Virus record (IMG/VR): IMGVR_UViG_3300047548_000794
Span: 1 to 51,132 of that record
DNA length: 51,132 nucleotides
Source of the DNA: a virus
Strand: one strand, 5' to 3'
In this document: piece by piece, positions 45,084 through 51,132 of the stretch
Position numbering within the stretch: position 1 is the stretch's first letter
How the letters are laid out: every line of letters starts with the position of its first letter
Notes under the pieces: generated by a model
Databases searched by the model: none
Seen by the model: the letters and a program-made list of their open reading frames with translations, nothing else
Told to the model about the DNA's origin: nothing
Translations under genes and position numbers: made by a program

Positions 45084-45534
45084 ATAATTTGTTTCCTTTA
45101 CTTAAGTTTTCAGTTGATGTTATTATTTGTAAATTCCAAGGCACATGTAAACCGCATACTGTTTTGCCCCTAAGTGGAACCACATGGTCGACATGAAAAC
45201 CTTTGGGACAGTCTTTATAGAATTGTTGTATTTCCAAATCATAATTACCTATTGTAGCTTTAATTTTCTCTGCTCTATGTTTAGCAGATAGAGCATTTAT
45301 CTTATAAACATTTGCTTTTGCATATTTATATCTTTGGTCTCTAGTTGCTTGTCTATTGCTTTCTCTATAAAGTTTTTGATGACTACAATGTTTTTCTTTA
45401 TTAACAGTATTCCACTTCTTTGCTTTAATTACATCACAGAACTTACAAACAGCTCTAAATCCACCTTTAGCATTTTTATCTTTATAGAAATCAGTTAATT
45501 CTCTATTTTCAGAGCATTTACTACAGATTTTCAA
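45076..45534 (-). CDS. HNH endonuclease
   Basis: 152 residues. Zinc site CSKC and CKFC at the N-terminus. Core FHVDHVVPLRGKTVCGLHVP followed by WNLQIITSTENLSKGNKLY, a full HNH motif with GLHVPWNL identical to the gene at 8456-8971. It is placed between an unknown membrane protein and SbcD, overlapping SbcD by eight bases. Probably a homing gene. Confidence 0.9.
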   Translation of the reverse strand: MKICSKCSENRELTDFYKDKNAKGGFRAVCKFCDVIKAKKWNTVNKEKHCSHQKLYRESNRQATRDQRYKYAKANVYKINALSAKHRAEKIKATIGNYDLEIQQFYKDCPKGFHVDHVVPLRGKTVCGLHVPWNLQIITSTENLSKGNKLYV

Positions 45535-45780
45535 TTACTTTCTCCATAAACAAGATTGATACCTTAAAGCTACAGCTGCTTCAGCATGCATCCATAAAGT
45601 ATTAGGTTCTATCTTGTGATTATAAAATGTGTTTAGATTGATGTCTTTAGCTAAGACTTCTTTGATACAAGCTTCTTGCTTATTTACTTGGCTTCGTAGT
45701 TGGTAAGTCCGACCCTGAGTAAAACCCAAAATCAGAACCTGGAATATTATAATCGTCACCAATAATGTTTTCATCTCCAA
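45535..45780 (-). CDS. small membrane-anchored protein, TTG start
   Basis: 81 residues from TTG 45780 (AGAGG upstream). An alternative ATG at 45774 has almost no spacing to GGAG. The N-terminal helix (LLVTIIIFQVLILGF) acts as signal anchor. The rest is a soluble domain with several Cys (EACIKEVLAKDINLN, SCLWRK). It overlaps the end of the previous gene by 101 bases in another frame. The topology fits an inner spanin, but no spanin features beyond topology are visible. Confidence 0.5.
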   Translation of the reverse strand: MEMKTLLVTIIIFQVLILGFTQGRTYQLRSQVNKQEACIKEVLAKDINLNTFYNHKIEPNTLWMHAEAAVALRYQSCLWRK

Positions 45781-46075
45781 GCAGTATATCCTCTATAAAG
45801 AAATCCATTAGAGTTATTCTACCGATTGAAAGATGTTCTGGGTGCAATTTAGGGTTTACCCTAATAGTGACAGCACCACACATTGTGAAGTATTTAGTTA
45901 TATTTAAGTCGTGAGGACGATCTCTGCTTGTTGTCATTCTCATGTTTTCATATGATTCTTTTTGAAATTGTTTATATCTGTCGACCCCAAGCCAACAAAT
46001 AGTAGAGTCGTCTATAACCATAAACGACTCCATCATTCTATAAACTATTTTTTCAATTTCTTCAGAAACTCTCAA
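45680..46075 (-). CDS. 131-residue protein, remote DxDFxDxxLL relative
   Basis: Contains SIGRITLMDFFIEDILLGDE, close to INLMDYLIEDVFYQLDD in the left-arm gene at 10885. This suggests the left-arm family extends to the right arm. The C-terminal 35 residues overlap the small membrane gene in another frame and are Gly/Ser/Pro-rich. Follows the recombinase with no gap. Function unknown. Confidence 0.55.
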   Translation of the reverse strand: MRVSEEIEKIVYRMMESFMVIDDSTICWLGVDRYKQFQKESYENMRMTTSRDRPHDLNITKYFTMCGAVTIRVNPKLHPEHLSIGRITLMDFFIEDILLGDENIIGDDYNIPGSDFGFYSGSDLPTTKPSK

Positions 46076-47191
46076 TTACAGGTCCTCAGCGATATTTTCC
46101 ATATCGATATCAGTAGTAACTACAGTTTGATTTCTAACAGCAACCATTGCATCATCTGCACTCAAACAAGCTTCATACGCTTCATGAAGAATTTTCTGAT
46201 CAGCTGTAATGAATTGCTTCATATTAGCTTCACCTTTAACATGTGGATAATCTTTAAATGCCCACATCATGTTGTTTGGTTTACCAGTTGCAGCTGTGAT
46301 TGGGTGATAGATAATACCCATACTCTTAGCTAGCTCATAAATCTCAGACTCTGTATCTACAATACCTGTATCGTAACGAAGAGAGAATTCAGCTACTCTA
46401 TATGGAGCACCAACTCTATTCTTCTTACCTTTAACACGAACTTTGTGACCAACTTGGTGAGCTCCACCAGCAATTGTTCCACCCTCTTCAATACGTCCTG
46501 CTTTAGAGTCGATTCTCTCTACTTGTAACATATAATCACAGAAGTGCTTTAAGCTTCGTCCATCAGGAATAATCCACGGATTATTCATTTTCTTGTATTG
46601 ATCCATCTCTTCATATACTTGTTGAACTAGAATAGTTGTAATACTATAAGTTCTAATTATAGGAAGAAGTCCTTTAAGTGCAGGTCCAAGATACTTAGCT
46701 CCAGATCCACCCATACTTAAGTCAGTAGATTTAGCCTTGATGTCTCCAGGGTAACGAATAGACTTAACTGAATCGATCATAAGACCATTGATTGGTGCTC
46801 CTTCTTGAAGCATCTCAAGTACGTCTTTTTCTAACCAGTCAAAAATTTGTAGAGGATCGTTAGTTTGTTTTACTAACAGTCTGTTGAGATCACCACCCAA
46901 TTTGCTAAACCAATCAGGGTTAAAGCTGAATTCTGCATCAACTAAAATCTGAATTGATTGTGGATGTTTCTTTTGAATCTCAATTAACGCTAATTGGGAA
47001 AGAAGAGATTTACCAGACGATTCTGGTCCAAAGAAACATACTGCCTTACCTTCTGTAATTCCACCATTACCAACTGCCCAGTTGAAGCTGGGCGATGGTA
47101 GTTGGATTACGTTTTCAGATGGTTTTGGCATAGAAGCTGCGACTTTTGCAAAGTCACCCTCTAATTTAGACATCCATTTACTTACGCTCAT
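46076..47191 (-). CDS. RecA/UvsX-like recombinase
   Basis: 371 residues. Walker A GPESSGKS at residues 55-62, then EFSFNPDWFSKLGG, Walker B GLMIDSVKSI, TILVQQVYEEMDQY and VRVKGKKNRVGAPYRVAEFS. These are the RecA-core motifs; the final part fits UvsX-type phage recombinases. It catalyses strand exchange. Neighbours are the SSB-like gene and a small helical gene resembling UvsY. The gene begins just after the gene at 47194. Confidence 0.92.
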   Translation of the reverse strand: MSVSKWMSKLEGDFAKVAASMPKPSENVIQLPSPSFNWAVGNGGITEGKAVCFFGPESSGKSLLSQLALIEIQKKHPQSIQILVDAEFSFNPDWFSKLGGDLNRLLVKQTNDPLQIFDWLEKDVLEMLQEGAPINGLMIDSVKSIRYPGDIKAKSTDLSMGGSGAKYLGPALKGLLPIIRTYSITTILVQQVYEEMDQYKKMNNPWIIPDGRSLKHFCDYMLQVERIDSKAGRIEEGGTIAGGAHQVGHKVRVKGKKNRVGAPYRVAEFSLRYDTGIVDTESEIYELAKSMGIIYHPITAATGKPNNMMWAFKDYPHVKGEANMKQFITADQKILHEAYEACLSADDAMVAVRNQTVVTTDIDMENIAEDL

Positions 47192-47193
47192 AA

Positions 47194-47475
47194 TTATCCT
47201 TTAATAAATTTAAGACTCTTAACAGTTCTACTAACAGGATTTCCGATCGTAGCTCGCTTAAATCCTTTTGGCAAGTTAGCCGCAGGAATATATAGAGTTT
47301 TAAACTCTCTATTAATATATCCTTCTACACTTGTTTCATTAGTAAAATAAACTCTGTATTTAGCACCTTTGTAAAAATTGTCTACTTCAGTATTATCAAA
47401 TACATTTAGTAATTGAGCTACTGTAACTGTTTGCGCTTTCTCGCCTTCGCTTGCACATGTGAATTTTAATTTCAT
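47194..47475 (-). CDS. 93-residue unknown protein
   Basis: A soluble beta-containing protein: FKTLYIPAANLPKGFKRATI and KGAKYRVYFTNETSVEGYI. It lies between the recombinase and the UvsY-like gene, with short gaps on both sides. No family recognised; position suggests a recombination accessory role. Confidence 0.6.
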   Translation of the reverse strand: MKLKFTCASEGEKAQTVTVAQLLNVFDNTEVDNFYKGAKYRVYFTNETSVEGYINREFKTLYIPAANLPKGFKRATIGNPVSRTVKSLKFIKG

Positions 47476-47487
47476 ACTTTCTCCTTA

Positions 47488-47934
47488 TTAAAAACCTTCG
47501 AATCCGGTTCCTTGTGTGTCGTTAAATGATATCTTCTTAACATCATCATGAGCACATCTAAAAGCCTGGTATTTGTTCTTTAAGAACACGCACATAGCTT
47601 CAGATGCATTAAATTGTTCTTTGGCCTTAATGACATCCTCGTCCAGATCTACGTATGCTTCTCTGATACCGTTAGACATCTTAATTCCTTTCTCTTTACA
47701 ATATTCTTCTGACTTATCTAAATAGGCAATAGCCTTCATTTTTTCTAATGTAGATTTAGCATCTAAATTAGATTTAGTAGCTTTTGAAAGCATACTACTT
47801 GTTAAGTCCATTGCATTGATAAAATCTCGGAGATAAAGAGGAGCCAACATTTTGTTGAGCTCCCCAATTTCTTTAATTTTTTCAGTGTAAAAGACCAATT
47901 TAGTTACGTCCAAAGACTGCAACTCATTAGCCAT
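47488..47934 (-). CDS. possible UvsY-like recombination mediator
   Basis: 148 residues, almost all helical. KMSNGIREAYVDLDEDVIKA followed by KEQFNASEAMCVFLKNKYQA and FRCAHDDVKKI. This helical order resembles UvsY (RYEKSEMKTVLSADKDVLKV then helix and KHIQDM). UvsY loads UvsX on gp32-coated DNA, and this gene lies between SSB-like and recombinase genes. The match is by pattern, not strong identity. It could also be an unrelated helical factor. Confidence 0.45.
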   Translation of the reverse strand: MANELQSLDVTKLVFYTEKIKEIGELNKMLAPLYLRDFINAMDLTSSMLSKATKSNLDAKSTLEKMKAIAYLDKSEEYCKEKGIKMSNGIREAYVDLDEDVIKAKEQFNASEAMCVFLKNKYQAFRCAHDDVKKISFNDTQGTGFEGF

Positions 47935-47945
47935 TTGTTACCTCA

Positions 47946-48935
47946 TTATGATTTGAATAGATTGTCTGCCATTGCTAGTAAGTCTTCATCTTCATCAAGA
48001 TTGACATCAACATCTAGGTTGATCTTTGCACCAGCACCTTTAACGATCGGAGCTGAAGCTGGAATTGATTGAGATGGAGAGCTAGTTGCAAAAACACCTG
48101 CAGATGGAGTAGAAAATTCTACATCATCAAGACCAAAACCAGGAACTGCAAGTTCCGGCATTGTTTCAGCAGCATGAACGATATTAGCAACTAAGATTTC
48201 TTTTAGTTCAGCATACGTAAGCTTCTGATAGATCGTATTAAGATCGTAAGCTAGGTCTGAGTAACTTGCAGAGATATTTTCTGCTAAAGGACTTCTATCA
48301 TCTTGATAAGAAGGAATACCTTGCTCATTCTTTGCCATGATTTGACTCTTAGCAGCAGAATAAGTAGTTTTAAATCCTTCACCATCACGAGTGATGTTAA
48401 TCCAAACACCTGAATCTTGAACTACTGAGCTCAAAGATGTAGGATCTTGGTTGTAATCTTTAATGTATTGGTTCATTACTTTAAGAACATCTTTATGAGC
48501 AGTTGTCTTAAGTTCTAGTACACCTACTGTTCCAGACTTATCTGAAGCATTGTAAGCAAATACAGTCTTAGGTCTGATCGCAGAAATGAAATCGTTTACA
48601 GCTTTAAACTTAGTGTTGATCTCGTCTTCTGTCTTACCTTTAGAAAGCAATTGAATCTTTTCAGCTTCAAGTTTTTGCTTTAGTAACTCTAGGTAATCGA
48701 AAACTGGACATTGACCTTCATAAGTTGAAGATGAAGCGAACGGTCTTACTCTTCCTGAATTAGGATCTGTAAGTCCCCAGATAACATTCCACTTACGGTA
48801 TGGATAACCGTTTGATTCTACTCCATGTGGAGGTAAAAAACGAAACGTATTAAGACCGCCTTTGATCTTATGACGTACTGTCTTTTTGAATGATTTTGGG
48901 TTGAGTGAGTCCATGTTGATGGAAATTTGAGCCAT
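47946..48935 (-). CDS. single-stranded DNA-binding protein, gp32-like
   Basis: 329 residues. RHKIKGGLNTFRFLPPHGVE, YRKWNVIWGLTDPNSGRV and FASSSTYEGQCPVFDYLELL near the N-terminus form an OB-fold-like start typical of phage SSBs. The C-terminal tail (VDVNLDEDEDLLAMADNLF) is acidic, as in gp32 and bacterial SSB, where it binds partners. Strong ribosome binding site (AAGGAGAA). It is first in the unit started at 49001-49006. Confidence 0.8.
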   Translation of the reverse strand: MAQISINMDSLNPKSFKKTVRHKIKGGLNTFRFLPPHGVESNGYPYRKWNVIWGLTDPNSGRVRPFASSSTYEGQCPVFDYLELLKQKLEAEKIQLLSKGKTEDEINTKFKAVNDFISAIRPKTVFAYNASDKSGTVGVLELKTTAHKDVLKVMNQYIKDYNQDPTSLSSVVQDSGVWINITRDGEGFKTTYSAAKSQIMAKNEQGIPSYQDDRSPLAENISASYSDLAYDLNTIYQKLTYAELKEILVANIVHAAETMPELAVPGFGLDDVEFSTPSAGVFATSSPSQSIPASAPIVKGAGAKINLDVDVNLDEDEDLLAMADNLFKS

Positions 48936-49000
48936 GTGAATTCTCCTTAAATAGCAATTAAGCCATAGTATTTATTAACTGTTCATTTGAACATAGGTAT

Positions 49001-49006
49001 ATTATA
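49001..49006 (-). promoter_or_regulatory. extended -10 element (TGGTATAAT) before the SSB gene
   Basis: GTGGTATAATAT on the minus strand, 65 bases before the ATG at 48935. A short palindrome, GTTCA-TT-TGAAC (48981-48992), lies just downstream in the leader and could be an operator. Confidence 0.6.
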
Positions 49007-49016
49007 CCACAATCTT

Positions 49017-49475
49017 TTATTCGACTTTCTCTTTTTCTTTCTTTTTTGAGTCTTTAATCACGGGATTAAAGCCAAATCTAATGAATCCATTCACTCCAGA
49101 AAGGTCATCAGAAACATAGTAAATACTTGTAATTGCAGGGTTTCTAGTCTTTAAAGTATGTTCAATAATCTTTTCATAGACCGGTAAATTATTATCTTCG
49201 ATGATCTTGTTCATAACACCGCGGATTTGGTCATCATTTTCAATAACATGTCCTTCATACTTAGATAGTTTCAAAGCAAAAGGGTTGATGTTGGTGTCGT
49301 AGTTATCATTAAGGGCCATAAATAGGTCTCTAAGACCCGATGAGGTTGTTCTGTTTGATATTCCTCTTTTGCCTCTAGTTGAATCGATTTCTCTTTGAAA
49401 ATCTGGTTTCATAATTACTAGTTCATTCTTCTCTAATTTTGTTGGTGCTGTGTTTACTCTTTCAAATGTAGACAT
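49017..49475 (-). CDS. 152-residue unknown protein
   Basis: Soluble, with an N-terminal region rich in Lys/Glu (PTKLEKNELVIMKPDFQREI), a central acidic segment and a lysine-rich tail (SKKKEKEKVE). A segment GVNGFIRFGFNPVI contains RFG but lacks the T-x-x pattern and is probably coincidental. Lies between a small gene and the SSB promoter. Function unknown. Confidence 0.65.
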   Translation of the reverse strand: MSTFERVNTAPTKLEKNELVIMKPDFQREIDSTRGKRGISNRTTSSGLRDLFMALNDNYDTNINPFALKLSKYEGHVIENDDQIRGVMNKIIEDNNLPVYEKIIEHTLKTRNPAITSIYYVSDDLSGVNGFIRFGFNPVIKDSKKKEKEKVE

Positions 49476-49484
49476 GCCTTCTCC

Positions 49485-49700
49485 TTAATTGTTTAATATT
49501 ACTTGCTTGTTATTATAATGAATTTCTTCTGCATAGAGTTTTCCATATCCACTATCATAAGTGATTTCAAGTTCTGGTGGAAGAGCTTTTAATATCTCAA
49601 TTAATTCACCAACTGTAAGCTCTTGTCTAGTTGGATAAGATTTAAAAATCTCATTACTAAACTGCGGTTTTACATACTCATATTCTGTTTCTTCTATCAT
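49485..49700 (-). CDS. 71-residue unknown protein
   Basis: A small acidic protein. RQELTVGELIEILKALPPEL is a helix with the pattern T-V-G-E-L-I-E-x-L, seen in various small phage proteins (compare TVAQLLNVF in the gene at 47194). The end is beta-like (KLYAEEIHYNNKQVILNN). Its ATG overlaps the polymerase stop by four bases. Function unknown. Confidence 0.65.
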   Translation of the reverse strand: MIEETEYEYVKPQFSNEIFKSYPTRQELTVGELIEILKALPPELEITYDSGYGKLYAEEIHYNNKQVILNN

Positions 49701-51132
49701 AGTTCCTCTATATTTTCTATTTCTCTTAAATTTATACTAATCGATGTTTTATAACCTTTTCTCAAAGTGCCTCTCACACAAACAATACTGTTTTCTTTAT
49801 AGCGAAGAGGTTTAGTTTTCTTCCAGTCTACAGACTCAGCCTCATTATATCCATCTGATAATGCAATATTTAAGAAAGAATATGGTTTACCACTTTTCTT
49901 AGATACACCTTTCTTAATATTAGAAGCGGTATACAACATAATCATCGCAATTTCACCTTCATGTTCTTTGGCCAATAAGCCTTCAGCGATCTTCAAAGAA
50001 GAAATTACTGGTGTCTTATTAATCATGAATGGAATGCCTTTACGTCCAGTTGGCTTCATATCTGGCCATCTTGTAAAGATCATGTTTCTAATCTCTGGTT
50101 CAGAAAGTAAGTTCTTGTTGAATGTCTTGTTAAACTCTTTCTCCATGAAGAAGATTTCCATTGGATCTCTAGTTGTTACATCTAAATTCCACGCAATCTT
50201 ACCACCACGAAGATGGTTATATCTATTCAAGAAGTCTAATTTTCTATCAACATAGGATTTTAGTGTGTTATCAAAGAATGCATCTGCTGCTCTACCTTTA
50301 ACTAACGCTTCAATAACTCCCTTATTTACCTTACTATGATCAACTCTTTTAACATAATCTTCAAGAGAGAGGAATGGACCTTTCTTGACAAGTTCTGTCA
50401 CAGATGATGGACCAACTCTTTTAATTGCTGAGATTGGTGCAATAATATGGTCTTCATCAACCATATAAAGATCAGATGGCTTTCTAAGAGATGGAGGTTG
50501 AATAATATCTCCAAGTAAAGAAATGAATGCTCTAACTTTATCTTCCTTACCTTCATTGTTTAAAACTGCTGCCCACCATTCTAGAGGATGGAAGTGTTTT
50601 AGGTACATTGTAATATATCCAAGTTCAGCATAACAATAACTATGGCTTCTGTTAAATGAATATCTAGAGAAAGCTTGAATTGTTTGACATAAACTATCTT
50701 GTTGCTCTTTAGACCAATTACGTTTAGATGTTGCTTCTCTGATCTTATCAAATGCAGCCATCATAACTTCATGCTTCTTCTTAGCAATTGCATCTCTGAT
50801 ACGATCTGTTTCTTCAAGAGTATATCCACAAATAGATACTAAAATCTCCATAACTTGCTCTTGATAAACAATAATTCCGTATGTTTCATTCAAAATTGGT
50901 TCTAGATCTGGATGAATATACTTGGCTTTACGTTTCCCCATACGAACATCCATGTACCATTGTGTTGCTGAAATATCATCTTCAACAAGAGCATCCATAG
51001 CACCTGGACGAAGAAGAGCTGTCATAATAGATAAGTGCTCTCGTTCTGTTGGCATGAATTGTGGCACTGCCGCCTTAACGGTATAAGTATTAAACTGAAA
51101 TGATGAATCCGTCTTTTGATTATAAAAATCAG
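49697..51132 (-). CDS. dnaE: DNA polymerase III alpha (DnaE-like), 3' part
   Basis: The frame is open to the window edge, so the gene is cut on the right. At least 478 residues are visible. Motifs of the C-family polymerase palm/fingers: LEPILNETYGIIVYQEQVME, ICGYTLEETDRIRDAIAKKK, YSFNRSHSYCYAELGYITMY and LKHFHPLEWWAAVLNNEGKE. Then a helix-hairpin-helix region (AIKRVGPSSVTELVKKGPFL) and an OB-like C-terminus. The catalytic Asp residues should lie further right. A phage carrying its own C-family polymerase is less common than family A or B. Confidence 0.9.
   Translation of the reverse strand, partial: DFYNQKTDSSFQFNTYTVKAAVPQFMPTEREHLSIMTALLRPGAMDALVEDDISATQWYMDVRMGKRKAKYIHPDLEPILNETYGIIVYQEQVMEILVSICGYTLEETDRIRDAIAKKKHEVMMAAFDKIREATSKRNWSKEQQDSLCQTIQAFSRYSFNRSHSYCYAELGYITMYLKHFHPLEWWAAVLNNEGKEDKVRAFISLLGDIIQPPSLRKPSDLYMVDEDHIIAPISAIKRVGPSSVTELVKKGPFLSLEDYVKRVDHSKVNKGVIEALVKGRAADAFFDNTLKSYVDRKLDFLNRYNHLRGGKIAWNLDVTTRDPMEIFFMEKEFNKTFNKNLLSEPEIRNMIFTRWPDMKPTGRKGIPFMINKTPVISSLKIAEGLLAKEHEGEIAMIMLYTASNIKKGVSKKSGKPYSFLNIALSDGYNEAESVDWKKTKPLRYKENSIVCVRGTLRKGYKTSISINLREIENIEEL

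Noticed and set aside
49017-49475. Another RFG family member (GFIRFGFNPV)
   Set aside because: The preceding T-x-x helix pattern is missing and the segment is in the middle of a larger protein; probably chance.
1-51132. tRNA genes, integrase, attachment sites, rRNA
   Set aside because: Intergenic gaps are too short for most RNA genes and none showed a cloverleaf or CCA-like end; no recombinase motif was seen. No non-coding stretch longer than 300 bases exists; the longest is 33659-33801.

Overview
The window is part of an AT-rich genome of a tailed double-stranded DNA phage (Caudoviricetes). It carries a contiguous packaging and head module (small and large terminase, portal, prohead protease, scaffold-like protein, major capsid protein), fibre-like genes, and a replication and recombination module (C-family DNA polymerase, gp32-like SSB, RecA/UvsX-like recombinase, SbcD-like nuclease). 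It also has nucleotide-metabolism genes and five HNH endonucleases. No integrase, tRNA, rRNA or CRISPR array was seen. A nested lipoprotein gene resembling an outer spanin suggests a Gram-negative host, but the host cannot be named from the sequence. No tape-measure, sheath or tail-tube gene is recognisable between the head and fibre genes, so a short tail is possible; that is inference.

Layout. From 1 to about 17540 nearly everything is on the plus strand: roughly 50 small, tightly packed or overlapping genes. Recognisable ones are HNH nucleases, a metallophosphoesterase, a PQ-loop/SemiSWEET-like membrane protein, a T4 gp55-like sigma region 2 protein, a thymidylate-synthase-family enzyme with a dCMP-type Asp, dCMP deaminase and a possible degenerate ThyX. 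Many others fall into internal paralogous families. From about 17513 to the right end nearly everything is on the minus strand: lysis candidates (17.5-19.5 kb), fibres (19.5-23.5 kb), neck and low-complexity virion proteins (24-29 kb), exonuclease and DUF3310 genes (29-31 kb), capsid, scaffold and protease (31-35 kb), a cluster of four RFG-motif small genes with a sigma region 4-like gene (35-36.5 kb), kinases and a nucleotidyltransferase (36.4-39 kb), portal and terminases (39-43.5 kb), then recombination and replication (44-51 kb). The two arms converge at a terminator at 17513-17535. Further hairpin terminators lie after the capsid and portal genes. Minus-strand transcription units begin at a recurring GTATAAT -10 element, often as TGGTATAAT.

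Most unusual observations. (1) At least twelve very small proteins spread over both arms share a T-(F/L)-x-x-(R/K/H)-(F/L)-(G/N)-(L/V/I) motif, four of them in tandem at 35.2-36.1 kb. (2) The papain-like hydrolase at 18868-19361 reads as one protein only with a -1 shift on an A-AAA-AAG heptamer followed by a stop, and a second gene at 2748-2970 needs a +1 shift at TTT-TAA; either programmed recoding or homopolymer errors could explain them. (3) The capsid protein and the prohead protease share a segment of about 27 residues that may be a maturation or targeting signal. (4) An 11-bp imperfect palindrome near ACCGATTCGAT recurs just after stop codons in the left arm only. (5) An out-of-frame, protein-like reading frame lies inside the 3' half of the thymidylate kinase-like gene. 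(6) A lipoprotein gene is nested in another gene. (7) Three -10 elements lie 6-7 bases from start codons that lack ribosome binding sites, suggesting leaderless mRNAs.

How the genes work together: dCMP deaminase, the TS-like enzyme and the dNMP kinase-like protein would supply (possibly modified) nucleotides. The polymerase, SSB, recombinase, candidate UvsY-like mediator and SbcD-like nuclease form a recombination-dependent replication set. The two sigma-like proteins could redirect host RNA polymerase. The terminase-portal-protease-scaffold-capsid set builds and fills the head.
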